From assembly GCA_034436555.1 (NCBI GenBank), contig DAOTUU010000054.1, positions 62,001 through 126,000 on the forward strand: 64,000 nt of DNA, written 5' to 3'. Numbering within the stretch: position 1 is the first letter of the stretch; each line of letters opens with the position of its first letter. Below, one piece after another: positions 24,881-33,594 of this stretch. The notes beneath the pieces were generated by a model. The model had not been told where the DNA came from, did no database searches, and saw only the letters and a program-made list of their open reading frames with translations. This stretch comes from JAFMJV01 sp034436555. GTDB lineage: Bacteria; Chloroflexota; Limnocylindria; Limnocylindrales; CSP1-4. The translations under genes and the position numbers were made by a program.

Positions 24881-27124
24881 ATGACGGTCGCGTCGGCACC
24901 GGCCGACATGCCGGAGGGTGCCGGACCGACCGCGGGGGCGGGGCCCGGATCGCCGCCGTGGCGGCTGGTCCCGGACTGGCTCACGAACCTCGCCGCCGTC
25001 GGCTGGCGGGTCGTGGTCGTGGGTGTGCTCGCGGTGGCCGTCCTCGCGATGTGCGCCGCGCTGTGGACCACCACGGCCTCGATCCTGGTGGCGGCCGTGG
25101 TGTCGGCGGTGTTCGCGCCGGCCGTCATCCGGCTGCGCGACAGGGGGCGATCCCGGAACGCCGCGGCGGGCATCGTCTGGGCCGCCGCCCTGGGCATCAT
25201 CGGCGCCCTCGTGCTGCTGCTCGCATGGTTCCTGGTGCCCCAGGCGGTCGACCTGGTCCACGCCGTCCAGGCGGGCATCGACCAGGCGAAGGACGCGCTC
25301 GCGGCGCTGGGCCTGCCTCCCGCGGTGGTCGGCACGCTGAAGGCCGGCCTCGAGATGGTGACCGGCGCGCTGGAATCTGCCACGGGCGGGCTGGTCTCCG
25401 CGGCCGCGGAGGCCGTGACCATCGCGATCATCGCCACGTTCCTGCTGTTCTTCTTCCTGCGCGACGGCGACCGGGCGTGGGTCTGGGTGTTCCAGAACGT
25501 GAGCGACCACAAGCGCGACGCGATCACCGCGGCCGGCGATGACGCGCTGCGCCGGGTCGGCGGCTACCTGCGCGGCACGACCATCCTCGCGGCGATCATG
25601 GCGGGCAGCGCGTTCGCGTTCATGGTCCTGCTGGGCGTGCCGCTCGTGGTGCCGCTCACCCTGCTCGTGTTCCTGGGCACGTACATCCCCTACTTCGGGG
25701 GCATCATCGCCAGCGGCGCGATCCTGCTCGTGGCGTACGCGGCACTGGGCGCCTGGTCGGCGATCGCGCTGCTGGTCCTGTTCGGCGTGCGCAACGCCGT
25801 CGTGGGCTACGGCATCCGGCCGCAGCTGTACGGGCGGACGGTCCGGCTCCACCCGGCCCTGGTGCTCATCGCGCTGCCCGCGGGCTACGAGGTGGGCGGG
25901 GTGGTGGGCCTGTTCGCGGCCGTGCCGGTCATCGCGGTCGTGCTCACGGTGTGGAGCTCGGTGGTGCTGCTGCTGGAGCCGGACGAGCCGCCGGCGCTGC
26001 CCGCGCTCGTGCCGCCCGCGCTCGATCGCGCGGCCCAGGTCAGCTGGCGCCTGCTGGTCGCGCTGGGCGTGGTGGCGCTGGCGGCCGGGGCGTGCCTGCT
26101 GCTGCCCCTGGTGGTGCTGCCGGTCGTGGGCGCCCTTGTCCTCGCCGCGACGCTCGCGTCGCTGGTCGTGGCGCTCCAGCGACGCGGTCAGTCGCGCGCC
26201 CGCGCCGCCGCGCTGTCCGTCGCCGGCACCTGCCTGGTCGTCCTGGCGGTCCTGCTCGTGGCGGTCGCGGCGCTCGTGGACCAGGCGCCCGAGCTGGGTG
26301 CACAGGTGACGGCGGGGGCTCGCTCCGCGAGTGCATCGCTGGGCGGCCAGCTGGACCTTCCGGCGGACGCCGCCGCCCAGGGCATCGGGCAGCTCGTGCA
26401 CACCATGCTGACCGTCGGATCCACGCTCCTGAACGTCGCGATCGTGGCGCTCCTGAGCGGCATCCTGGCGTTCTACCTGCTCGCGGACGGTCCGGCCGTC
26501 TGGTCTCGCCTGCTGGTGCGCGTGCCCGTCGCGAGACGCGCGGACGTCGACCTGGCGGGGACGCGCGCGGTGTCCGTGCTGGGCGGCTACATGGTGGGCA
26601 CGGCGGCCATCAGCTTCGTGGGCGCCGCCAGCCAGTGGCTGATCATGGTCATCCTGGGCCTGCCGCTGGCGCTGCCGGTGTTCGTGCTGTCGTTCCTGCT
26701 GTGCTTCATCCCGTATGTCGGCGGGTTCATCTCCACGGGCATCGCGTTCCTCATTGCGCTCGCCGTCGGCAGCCCGGTGGCGGTCATCGTCATGCTCATC
26801 TGGACGGTCGTGTTCAACATCGTCCAGGGCAACGTGGTGAGCCCGCTGGTGTACGGGCGGACCGTCCACCTCCACCCCGCGATCGTGCTCGTGGCGATTC
26901 CCGCGGCGGCGTCCGTGGCGGGCATGCTGGGCATGTTCGTGGTGGTCCCGGCGCTGGGCGTGGTGGCGGCCACCTGGCGCACCGTCCTCGCGATCCTCGA
27001 CGGACGTGCGTCGGGGGAGGGCGGGCCGATCGTGCCGCGAGCGGGAGATGCCCGACGGTCGCCGGATCGTCCGCCGCCGGTCAGTCGCTCGCCGCGGTCG
27101 AGCCCGACGCCGGGGACCGGCTGA
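24881..27124 (+). CDS. Tandem AI-2E-family (PF01594-type) transporter, two domains fused
   Basis: 747-residue membrane protein made of two consecutive AI-2E transporter-family domains. Normal members have one domain of about 350 residues. Each copy has its own N-terminal hairpin, an amphipathic segment and the C-terminal signature: YGRTVRLHPALVLIALPAG near residue 316 and YGRTVHLHPAIVLVAIPAA near residue 657, about 341 residues apart. The family exports or imports autoinducer-2, Na+/H+ or other solutes, and specificity varies. The C-terminal tail (about 715-747) is Arg/Pro/Ser-rich. The gene end overlaps the converging maturase gene by 44 bp. I chose the ATG at 24881 with GGAG just upstream. 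Confidence 0.85.
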   Translation: MTVASAPADMPEGAGPTAGAGPGSPPWRLVPDWLTNLAAVGWRVVVVGVLAVAVLAMCAALWTTTASILVAAVVSAVFAPAVIRLRDRGRSRNAAAGIVWAAALGIIGALVLLLAWFLVPQAVDLVHAVQAGIDQAKDALAALGLPPAVVGTLKAGLEMVTGALESATGGLVSAAAEAVTIAIIATFLLFFFLRDGDRAWVWVFQNVSDHKRDAITAAGDDALRRVGGYLRGTTILAAIMAGSAFAFMVLLGVPLVVPLTLLVFLGTYIPYFGGIIASGAILLVAYAALGAWSAIALLVLFGVRNAVVGYGIRPQLYGRTVRLHPALVLIALPAGYEVGGVVGLFAAVPVIAVVLTVWSSVVLLLEPDEPPALPALVPPALDRAAQVSWRLLVALGVVALAAGACLLLPLVVLPVVGALVLAATLASLVVALQRRGQSRARAAALSVAGTCLVVLAVLLVAVAALVDQAPELGAQVTAGARSASASLGGQLDLPADAAAQGIGQLVHTMLTVGSTLLNVAIVALLSGILAFYLLADGPAVWSRLLVRVPVARRADVDLAGTRAVSVLGGYMVGTAAISFVGAASQWLIMVILGLPLALPVFVLSFLLCFIPYVGGFISTGIAFLIALAVGSPVAVIVMLIWTVVFNIVQGNVVSPLVYGRTVHLHPAIVLVAIPAAASVAGMLGMFVVVPALGVVAATWRTVLAILDGRASGEGGPIVPRAGDARRSPDRPPPVSRSPRSSPTPGTG

Positions 27125-28487
27125 CGGGTGCGGCGGCGCCGTGGCACGCCTTCCACTTGCGGCCTCCACCGCAGGGGCACGGGTCGTTGCGCCCCCGACG
27201 CGCGTCCTCGGCGGCGTACGCGGCCATGATCTCCCGGGGTGCGCGGCCCCGACGCAGCAGGTCGCCCATCTGCCGCATCGGACGATCCACGTGCCGGAAG
27301 AACGCCTGGTAGCTGGCACACAGGTGGTTGTGGCCCGGCTCGCCATCGGGCGACCGCGCGAACCGGTCCTTGGGACAGCCGCCATGGCACGCGAAGCGGA
27401 CGTCGCAGCGGCGGCACGCGGCCGTCAGGGTGTCCCGCTTCGCCTCCCCGAAGGCGCGCTGCCGCGCCGACTCCACGAGGTCCAGCATCGGCAGCTCCCG
27501 GATGTTGCCGAGGCGGTAGCGCGGCTCCACGAAGTGGTCGCAGGAGTACAGGTCCCCGTTGTGCTCCAGCGCGAGCTGGCGGCCGCAGGTCTCGGCATGG
27601 ACGCACATGGAGCCTGGCTCGCCCACCCACGCGGCGAGCGCCGTGTCGAACATCTGGACGTACACGCGTCCCACATCGCGTCGCACCCAGTCCTCGAACA
27701 CGTCGATGTGGAAGCGGCCGTAGCCCGCCGGGGAGACGCTGCGCCGTGTGACCAGCGACCCGTCCAGGGTGTACAGCGGTCGCGGCCCGCCGCGCGACCC
27801 CCAGCCGCCCTCGGCGACCGCGAGGGTCTCCGGTGTCGCCCGCTCCACGATGGGGATGAACTGGAGGAAGGTGGCTCCGGCCTCGTCCCGCAGGAACCGA
27901 TACACCTCGCGACCGCGGTTCTCGTTCGCATCGTGGATGGTGGTCAGGATGTTGTAGTCCACGCCGTTGCGTCGGAGGACCTCCAGGCCCCGCCACACCC
28001 GCGCGAACGTGGGCTTGCCGCCCTTGTCCACCCGGTAGGTGTCGTGGATCTCGGGCGGGCCGTCGATGGAGATGCCGACCAGGAACCGATGCTCCGCCAG
28101 GAACGCTCCCCACGCGTCGTCCAGGAGCGTCCCGTTCGTCTGGAGGGTGTGGAGGACCTCCTGGCCGGGCTGCCGCTCCCGCTCCACGATGGCCATCGCC
28201 TCGCGGAAGAAGTCGAGGCCCATGAGCGTCGGCTCGCCGCCCTGCCAGGCGACGACGACCTCCGGCTGGCCCCGATGCGCCGCGAGCAGCCCGGACAGGT
28301 AGCGCTCCTGGACATCAGGGGCCATCCGGAACCGGCTGCCCGGATAGAGCAGCTCCTTGGACAGGAAGAAACAGTAGTCGCAATCGAGGTTGCAGGTCGC
28401 CCCTGAGGGCTTGGCCATCACGTGGAACGACCGGGGCGCATCGGCCGGCAGCAGGGCCGAGCCCGCGGTGGCCACGGGCAGGCTCAT
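27081..28487 (-). CDS. Radical SAM protein, anaerobic sulfatase-maturase type, with C-terminal SEC-C motif
   Basis: 468 residues. The radical SAM cluster site is C-x3-C-x2-C (Cys32, Cys36 and Cys39 in TCNLDCDYCFF). The SPASM-type C-terminal cysteines appear in MCVHAETCGRQ, YSCDHFV and CRRCDVRFACHGGCP, as in anSME enzymes that oxidise Cys or Ser of sulfatases to formylglycine. A zinc-binding SEC-C motif (DPCPCGGGRKWKACHG) is added near the end. The ATG overlaps the stop of the upstream membrane gene (ATGA), so the two are coupled. No sulfatase gene is in the window, so the true substrate may be another protein or peptide. Confidence 0.88.
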   Translation of the reverse strand: MSLPVATAGSALLPADAPRSFHVMAKPSGATCNLDCDYCFFLSKELLYPGSRFRMAPDVQERYLSGLLAAHRGQPEVVVAWQGGEPTLMGLDFFREAMAIVERERQPGQEVLHTLQTNGTLLDDAWGAFLAEHRFLVGISIDGPPEIHDTYRVDKGGKPTFARVWRGLEVLRRNGVDYNILTTIHDANENRGREVYRFLRDEAGATFLQFIPIVERATPETLAVAEGGWGSRGGPRPLYTLDGSLVTRRSVSPAGYGRFHIDVFEDWVRRDVGRVYVQMFDTALAAWVGEPGSMCVHAETCGRQLALEHNGDLYSCDHFVEPRYRLGNIRELPMLDLVESARQRAFGEAKRDTLTAACRRCDVRFACHGGCPKDRFARSPDGEPGHNHLCASYQAFFRHVDRPMRQMGDLLRRGRAPREIMAAYAAEDARRGRNDPCPCGGGRKWKACHGAAAPVSRSPASGSTAASD

Positions 28488-29236
28488 CCCGGGTCCGCCG
28501 ACAGGCCCAGGGCGCCCAGGACGATCGCCTCGATCCGGCCGATCGGTTCGCTCACGCCCGCCTCGAACGTCCGCTTGGATGCCTCGTCGTACTGCACGAA
28601 CGCGCGGAACAGGGGCCACTCCGCGAGCGCGGCGCCGCTCTCGCCGGGCCCGATGACGGTCGGGTCGCGCTCCCATTCGAACAGGATCGCGCGGAGGCAG
28701 GCGGTGACCAGGGCCAGCTCCCGCTGGATGTCGGCGGCCGCAGGGCCCAGCTCGCCCGCCATCCGGACCGCGCGTCGACCGTCCGCCTCGAACGTCAGCT
28801 CCACCTCGTTGAGCAGTGCCATCTGGGTCCGGAAGCCGGTCGCCTGCTCGGCGGTCAGGGCGCGCCCGACGGGTGCATCGAACCCCAGGGTCCGCAGCAT
28901 CCGGCGGGCTGCCTTGACCTGTCCGTAGGTCGCCTGGATGCCGTCGAGATACCCCAGCAGCAGCGTCCGACGCCTGCTCTCGGCGTCGCGCGCCGCATCG
29001 CGGTCACGCAGCACGGCGGCCACCACGCCACCGGTCGTGGCGAGCGCCACGAGGTAGAGGGCGCTCTTGGCGGCCTCGACCCAGATGTCATCCGACCGGT
29101 CGGGAACGATGATGTGGGCGGCGGCGAACACGCCCAGGGCGCATGCCAGCACGATGCCGATGACGAACCAGGCACGGCGGCCCGCGGCACGCGATCGGTG
29201 TCCCGTGCCTCGCGCGGGCCGCGGGCTCCCGGTCAC
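28484..29236 (-). CDS. Two-helix membrane protein, coupled to the radical SAM gene
   Basis: I do not recognise a family. 250 residues: a basic N-terminus, two hydrophobic helices (about residues 24-45 and 57-78), then about 170 soluble, largely helical residues rich in Arg and Glu with no cysteine cluster. The helical hairpin near the N-terminus and cytoplasmic C-terminal domain suggest a membrane-tethered helical scaffold or sensor. It overlaps the maturase start by 4 bp and may be its partner or membrane anchor. The 57 bp upstream consist of short GGTCACGG-type direct repeats. Confidence 0.7.
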   Translation of the reverse strand: MTGSPRPARGTGHRSRAAGRRAWFVIGIVLACALGVFAAAHIIVPDRSDDIWVEAAKSALYLVALATTGGVVAAVLRDRDAARDAESRRRTLLLGYLDGIQATYGQVKAARRMLRTLGFDAPVGRALTAEQATGFRTQMALLNEVELTFEADGRRAVRMAGELGPAAADIQRELALVTACLRAILFEWERDPTVIGPGESGAALAEWPLFRAFVQYDEASKRTFEAGVSEPIGRIEAIVLGALGLSADPG

Positions 29237-29293
29237 GGCGCGGGGCTCGCGGTCACCATGCGGAGCTCCCCGGTCACGGCACCACCCCGGCCG

Positions 29294-31588
29294 TCAGGCG
29301 ATGGTGGCCGCGCCGACGGCCTGGTGGAGCACCGACGGGTCCAGCAACCCCACCGCCACGGCCCGCTCGATCGCCTCGCGGCGCGAGTTCGCCTCCAGCT
29401 TCGCGTAGGTGGACATCGCCTGCGTCTTGATGGTGTGCGGCGACAGGAACAGCCGCTCCGCGATCTCCCGGAAGGTGAGGTGCGTGGGCAGGTACGCGAG
29501 CACCCGCAGCTCCGCCGTGGTCAGCGTCCATGGGCCCGGTTCCGCGCCTCGCAGGCCGACCACGACGGTCCGGACCCGCTCCACCTCCGCGAGCAGTGCG
29601 CCCATGCGCGGTCGCGCCCGCAGGACGTCGTCGATCTCGCCCAGCAGGGAACGCGCCGTGCCGGGTTCCCGGACGATGATGGCCGCCCGGATGGCCTGGA
29701 GCCGGACGTACAGGGCGTACCACGGCATGACTGCCGTGAGCAGCGGGCGCATCCGGTTGACCTGGCCGAGCAGCGTCGAGCAGGTGGCTCGATCGCCGCG
29801 CTGGGCCGCGAGCCGCGCGCCCACGGCATGCAGCAGCGCGCTGGTGACGTACTCCTCCAGGCCCGACTGCTCCACGATCGCCTGGCCGTCGCGGACGTGG
29901 CGCGTGGCCGCCTCCGCGTCCGTGCGATCGACCGCGATGACGGCCCGCAGCCCGAGCGTGGTCGTCAGGCCGGGCAGGGCGCCCCGTGCGCGCTGGAGCT
30001 CCTCCGCCTCCCTGGCGAGCGCATCCGCCGCGTCCAGGCGGCCCGCCACCAGCTCGCGGACCACCATCGCGATGCGCAGCGAGGACATGAACGGGCTCAC
30101 CGGAGCGAGCGTCGCCCGGGCGCGCTCGATGTCGGCATCCAGCCCCTCGGTCCCGTCGGCCATCAGGATCGCCCGGAGCGTGGCAAGCCAGGCGCCGATG
30201 TCGGCGGAGCCATCGAAGGGCGCTTGCCGGTCGCTGCATGTTTGGGCCGCGGCGAGCCAGTGCGACGCGGGCGCGAGGTTCCCCATGAGCGCCTCGGCCC
30301 ACGCTCCGATCACCGCGACCCTCGCGTGGCGCTCCCGGATGCCGTCGCGGTCGAACCGCGCGATCCACCCGCGGACGGTCGCCAGGCCACCGCTCCAGAA
30401 GATCGCCAGGCTATACCGCTCCACGTGCTTCGCCAGATCGTCCAGGGTGCCGCATGACGCCAGCAGGTGGCCCGCCTCCACGAGCCGTCCCTGCTGCGCA
30501 AGCCAGGCCGCGCCCCTGGCCGCCACCCGAGCCCGCTCGCCGGGGAGGTGCGCCTCCAGTTCCGTGCGCATCAGGTCCCGGTACAGCACGTGGTACCGGT
30601 ACGACGTCCGGAGGGGGTCCAGGGGGATGACCAGCTGGTTGTCCCGCTCCAGCGACCGGAGCATCCGCAGCGAACCGGTCGTCTCCATGGCGGCATCGCA
30701 CAGGGGGCCGCTCATCTCGTCCAGCACGGACGAGCGGAGGACCCAGTCGCGCGCCGCGGGCTCCATCCGCCCGAGCAGCTCCGAGCGCAGGAAGCCCATG
30801 ATCTCCGCCTCGCCCGCTCGACCGCCCACGCCGCCGACATCGCCCGTGGAGGTCCGGGACGAGAGCGAGAGGTGGATGGCCAGGGGCCAGCCCTCGCTGC
30901 GCGTGAGCAGGCCCGCGACGTCGGTCGCGGCCAGGTCCACGCCCACTGCGGTCCCCAGCCGCCGGATCTCGTCGGCGTCGAGGGCGAGGTCGGCCGGTCC
31001 GAGCTCCAGCAGCTCGCCGGACGCCGCCAGTCGACCGAGCATCAGGTCCGGGTCCCTGCGTGCGGCGATCACGAACCGCAGTCGAGCCGGCGCCCGCTCC
31101 AGGACCCAGGTCAGCCAGTCCCGGGCGGTCGCCGAGGCCACGAGATGCGCATCATCGAGGACGAGGGTCAGGGTGCGGGGCAGGTCGCCCATCGCATCCA
31201 CGAACCGCCCGGGCGCGGCGAAGCCGGACAGCTCGGCCGGCGTGGTCACCGCCTGGCGGATCGCGGCGTCGAGCGGCACCACCGTGTCGATCGCGTCCAC
31301 CATGTCCGACAGCAGCACCGTCGGGTCGTCGTCCGTCTCATCGAGCCGGATCCAGGCGACGTCGGGGATGCTGCGCGCCAGCTGCGCGAGCAGCGTCGTC
31401 TTGCCGTAGCCCGCGGGTGCGACCACGAGGCACACCGACTGCCGGGCCTGCGCCAGGCGCTCCACCAGGACCGGCCGAGGCAGCGCATGGTCGCGCAGGG
31501 GCGGGGTCCGGAGCTTCATGCGCGGGCTCGTCGCCGGAGGGGCGGACGGTCCGGCCGGTCCAGACGGGCGGAGTCCGGGGGCAGACAT
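29294..31588 (-). CDS. MalT-type LuxR-family ATP-dependent transcriptional regulator
   Basis: 764 residues: an N-terminal STAND-type NTPase with Walker A (APAGYGKTTLL, about residues 58-68) and a DDAHL Walker B strand, a long TPR-like helical middle, and a C-terminal LuxR HTH (LTFREIAERLFLSPHTIKTQAMSTYAKL, near 700-727). Such regulators activate genes when ligand and ATP bind. I start at the ATG at 31588 since the -10 element TATGCT (31601-31596) lies seven bases upstream and includes the alternative ATG at 31600. The target genes are not obvious; the neighbour upstream is a CMD-family gene on the same strand. Confidence 0.9.
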   Translation of the reverse strand: MSAPGLRPSGPAGPSAPPATSPRMKLRTPPLRDHALPRPVLVERLAQARQSVCLVVAPAGYGKTTLLAQLARSIPDVAWIRLDETDDDPTVLLSDMVDAIDTVVPLDAAIRQAVTTPAELSGFAAPGRFVDAMGDLPRTLTLVLDDAHLVASATARDWLTWVLERAPARLRFVIAARRDPDLMLGRLAASGELLELGPADLALDADEIRRLGTAVGVDLAATDVAGLLTRSEGWPLAIHLSLSSRTSTGDVGGVGGRAGEAEIMGFLRSELLGRMEPAARDWVLRSSVLDEMSGPLCDAAMETTGSLRMLRSLERDNQLVIPLDPLRTSYRYHVLYRDLMRTELEAHLPGERARVAARGAAWLAQQGRLVEAGHLLASCGTLDDLAKHVERYSLAIFWSGGLATVRGWIARFDRDGIRERHARVAVIGAWAEALMGNLAPASHWLAAAQTCSDRQAPFDGSADIGAWLATLRAILMADGTEGLDADIERARATLAPVSPFMSSLRIAMVVRELVAGRLDAADALAREAEELQRARGALPGLTTTLGLRAVIAVDRTDAEAATRHVRDGQAIVEQSGLEEYVTSALLHAVGARLAAQRGDRATCSTLLGQVNRMRPLLTAVMPWYALYVRLQAIRAAIIVREPGTARSLLGEIDDVLRARPRMGALLAEVERVRTVVVGLRGAEPGPWTLTTAELRVLAYLPTHLTFREIAERLFLSPHTIKTQAMSTYAKLEANSRREAIERAVAVGLLDPSVLHQAVGAATIA

Positions 31589-31595
31589 CGCGCGT

Positions 31596-31601
31596 AGCAT
31601 A
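31596..31601 (-). promoter_or_regulatory. -10 element for the LuxR/MalT-type gene (leaderless layout)
   Basis: TATGCT on the minus strand followed by seven bases and the ATG at 31588. Confidence 0.5.
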
Positions 31602-31683
31602 CCGACTGGACCCCGACGTCCCCCGATCGGGACGACGGAACGCCGACCTCGGGCAGCGATCGCGCGATCACGCCTCGTCGCGA

Positions 31684-32043
31684 TCACGCCTCCGCGTCGG
31701 GTGCCAGCCGCTCGAGGTCGTCCTCCACGTCATAGCCGAGGACCAAGGCGAGGCGGGGTGCGGCGGACATCACGAGGGCCGATCCCACCACGCCCGTCAC
31801 CGACTCCAGCACGCCGATGATGTCCTCCGGGTCCGCCCCGGCTGCGAGCGCGCTGTTGACCTCTCGCTGGTAGGCCGCGGTCGTCGCGTCCATCGCGATG
31901 AGCGAAGCGAGACGCAGCAGGCTCGGCATGGGCGGGGTGGCTGCGATCGGACCGCGGGCGCGGCCGTCCGGCGGGCGCCCGAGGGCGATCGGGTCACCCA
32001 GCGTCAATCGACGAAACAGGGTCGCCTGCGTCGCGGTCAGCAC
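31684..32043 (-). CDS. Carboxymuconolactone decarboxylase/AhpD-fold protein
   Basis: 119-residue all-helical protein of the CMD/AhpD-like type, judged from LLRLASLIAMD, EVNSALAAGADPEDIIGVLES and the following helix. The redox C-x2-C pair of AhpD is absent, so a peroxidase-reductase role is unlikely; it is closer to gamma-carboxymuconolactone decarboxylase-like proteins of unknown substrate. I choose the GTG at 32043 because GAGGAG stands nine bases before it; the longer reading to 32127 has no ribosome site. A short direct repeat (GCGATCACGCCT) spans its stop codon. Confidence 0.7.
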   Translation of the reverse strand: MLTATQATLFRRLTLGDPIALGRPPDGRARGPIAATPPMPSLLRLASLIAMDATTAAYQREVNSALAAGADPEDIIGVLESVTGVVGSALVMSAAPRLALVLGYDVEDDLERLAPDAEA

Positions 32044-32142
32044 GTGTCCGGACTCCTCGGTCTGGGTGGTGGACGCGTGACGGCCGGGCGTCACGCGCTG
32101 GCGACAGATTGGTCCGTGGCTCGACACCCTCCATCACCCGGC

Positions 32143-32157
32143 GCGTGTGAAACACGC
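32143..32157. promoter_or_regulatory. Perfect inverted repeat GCGTGT-GAA-ACACGC
   Basis: Six-base arms around a three-base centre in the divergent region between the CMD-family gene and the first DUF6325 gene. Operator-like; no regulator can be assigned. Confidence 0.4.
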
Positions 32158-32260
32158 CCGGATGCGAGTCGTCAGGAATGGCCCGGAACGGGCGATGTCG
32201 AGCGCCCGTCCGCGACGGACACTGGGGTGCACTGCGTGCCACATCACCAGCGGAGGAGCC

Positions 32261-32710
32261 ATGACCGAGGACATCAACGAGCTGGGGCCAGTCGACTGGA
32301 TCGTCGTCGAGTTCCCGGGCAGCCGGTTCCGGGGCGAGATGGCACCGATCCTGCTCGACCTCGAGGAGCGCGGCATCATCCGGGTCCTGGACCTGGTGAT
32401 CATCAAGAAGGACGCCGATGGCGGCCTGGAGCTGTTCGAGGCGTCCGATCTCGGCGCCGACGAGCTGGGCGGCCTGCGGGACGAGGAGCGCCGGCTCGCG
32501 TTCCTGCTCAGCGAGGAGGATGTGCTCGCGGCCGCGCAGGCCGTGGAGCCTGGTTCGTCGGCGGCGCTGCTGATCTGGGAGAATCGCTGGGCGGCCCCGT
32601 TCGCGGTGGCCGCGCGTCGTGCCGGTGGTCAGTTGGTGGCCGGTGGTCGCATCCCCATCCAGGCGCTGCTGGCCGCCGTCGAGAACGACCTCATCGAGGA
32701 AGGAGCCTGA
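32261..32710 (+). CDS. DUF6325-type protein, copy A
   Basis: 149-residue soluble alpha/beta protein of an uncharacterised actinobacterial/chloroflexal family (DUF6325 by my recollection). It starts LGPVDWIVVEFPGSRFRGEMAPILLDLEERGIIRVLDLVIIKKD in pattern, and ends with a conserved WENRWAAPFAVAARRAGG helix. It is a clear paralogue of the gene at 33971-34399: both share EFPG/AFPG, F-G-E, the RGxxRxLDLVxxKKD strand and LxWEN. RBS GGAGGAG is two bases from the ATG. The small gene one base after the stop is co-transcribed. No catalytic motif is apparent. Confidence 0.78.
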   Translation: MTEDINELGPVDWIVVEFPGSRFRGEMAPILLDLEERGIIRVLDLVIIKKDADGGLELFEASDLGADELGGLRDEERRLAFLLSEEDVLAAAQAVEPGSSAALLIWENRWAAPFAVAARRAGGQLVAGGRIPIQALLAAVENDLIEEGA

Positions 32711-32711
32711 C

Positions 32712-32891
32712 ATGCCCCTCGCCGCCCGCCGCGTCGCCGCGGCTGCCGTGCTCACGCCCGGTCCCGGCATCGGCCGGCCCGGGCCCGCACCCATCGCGCG
32801 CACCGCCGCGACCGTGGCCACCGTCGCGGTGGTCGCCAACGGTGTCGATCGGCGGATGGACCGCCGCGACGATCGCCGAGATCGCCGCTGA
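32712..32891 (+). CDS. Small protein (59 aa) related to the SHOCT-protein N-terminus
   Basis: Starts one base after the DUF6325 copy A stop. It has an Ala-rich hydrophobic segment (IARTAATVATVAVVANGV, about residues 28-45) followed by a charged Asp/Arg tail. The hydrophobic part resembles the first 25 residues of the SHOCT-domain protein at 33595-33960 (GIARLAVGTAVVAGTAGAV then basic residues), so it looks like a SHOCT-protein N-terminus without coiled coil and SHOCT domain. Two strong hairpins follow. Confidence 0.6.
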   Translation: MPLAARRVAAAAVLTPGPGIGRPGPAPIARTAATVATVAVVANGVDRRMDRRDDRRDRR

Positions 32892-32912
32892 GGATCACCT
32901 CTCCGGCGGATG

Positions 32913-32951
32913 CGCGAAGGCCGCGGGGCGATGCGTCCCGCGGCCTTCGCG
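32913..32951. terminator. Strong hairpin, 15-bp perfect stem
   Basis: CGCGAAGGCCGCGGG pairs with its complement around a nine-base loop, between convergent gene ends. It probably terminates both directions. Confidence 0.8.
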
Positions 32952-32955
32952 ATTC

Positions 32956-32987
32956 GTTCTGGGGGCCCCGCGAGGGACCCCCAGAAC
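32956..32987. terminator. Second hairpin, 10-bp perfect stem
   Basis: GTTCTGGGGG pairs with CCCCCAGAAC around 12 bases, followed by GTTTGT on the plus strand. Confidence 0.75.
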
Positions 32988-33050
32988 GTTTGTCAGTGAT
33001 GATGCGGCCGGGCGAGCCTCAGGCCCGCGCGCGAGTCGGCCGGAAGAGCC

Positions 33051-33560
33051 TCAGGCCTGCGCGGGAGTCGCCGCGCTGCCGCCCTCGAGCGCCTCGTTGA
33101 TGGCCGCCTCGGCGTCCGCGGACAGGGAGCTCTTGAGCACGTGGCCGCCGTACGGGGCCAGCGCCTCCAGCGTCTTGTCCGGGGTGGCCTTGCGGTACAT
33201 GATCACGAGGCCCGCCATGCCCGGCTTGAGCACGTCCCGCACCTGCGAGATGAACTCCTGCTTGATGCCCGTGTCGCCCATCTTGCCGAACAGCGCGCCC
33301 ATCACGCCACCGATCACGAGGCCCGCGACCGGGATGAGGAACAGCAGCCCGAAGATCATGCCCCACAGGGCGCCGCTCGCCGCGCCCGCGCCGGTGGCGT
33401 GGGTGGGCGTGCTCATCTTGTACTTGCCCTCGGCGTCGCAGGTCACGACCGCCGCTCCGGCGAGGTCGACCACGAGGTCCTTCTGCAGCTGACCAAGGGT
33501 CCCCAGCGCCTGGTTGGCGGTGGGCTCGTCCTTGTAGCCGATGACGACCAGTTCTGCCAT
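33051..33560 (-). CDS. DUF1269 family membrane protein, copy A
   Basis: 169 residues. An N-terminal soluble strand-rich part (MAELVVIGYKDEPTANQAL) is followed by a glycine-zipper membrane hairpin (SGALWGMIFGLLFLIPVAGLVIGGVMGALFGKMGD, about residues 63-97) and a soluble C-terminal domain ending in Ala-rich residues. DUF1269 proteins are uncharacterised; the glycine-zipper hairpin suggests membrane oligomers. It is the paralogue of 34534-35019. It follows the SHOCT gene by 34 bp and closes that operon. Confidence 0.85.
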   Translation of the reverse strand: MAELVVIGYKDEPTANQALGTLGQLQKDLVVDLAGAAVVTCDAEGKYKMSTPTHATGAGAASGALWGMIFGLLFLIPVAGLVIGGVMGALFGKMGDTGIKQEFISQVRDVLKPGMAGLVIMYRKATPDKTLEALAPYGGHVLKSSLSADAEAAINEALEGGSAATPAQA

Positions 33561-33594
33561 GTCTGCTCCGTGATTCGGGGGATGCGGGGTGGGG

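Noticed and set aside
22521..24899. 792-codon minus-strand frame across hoxE and the DUF2252 gene
   Set aside because: Only the last 164 codons are HoxE; the rest is antisense to DUF2252 and lies upstream of the hoxE ribosome site.
29409..31409. 666-codon plus-strand frame opposite the LuxR/MalT gene
   Set aside because: Ser/Arg-rich composition without domains; the minus-strand gene has Walker and HTH motifs.
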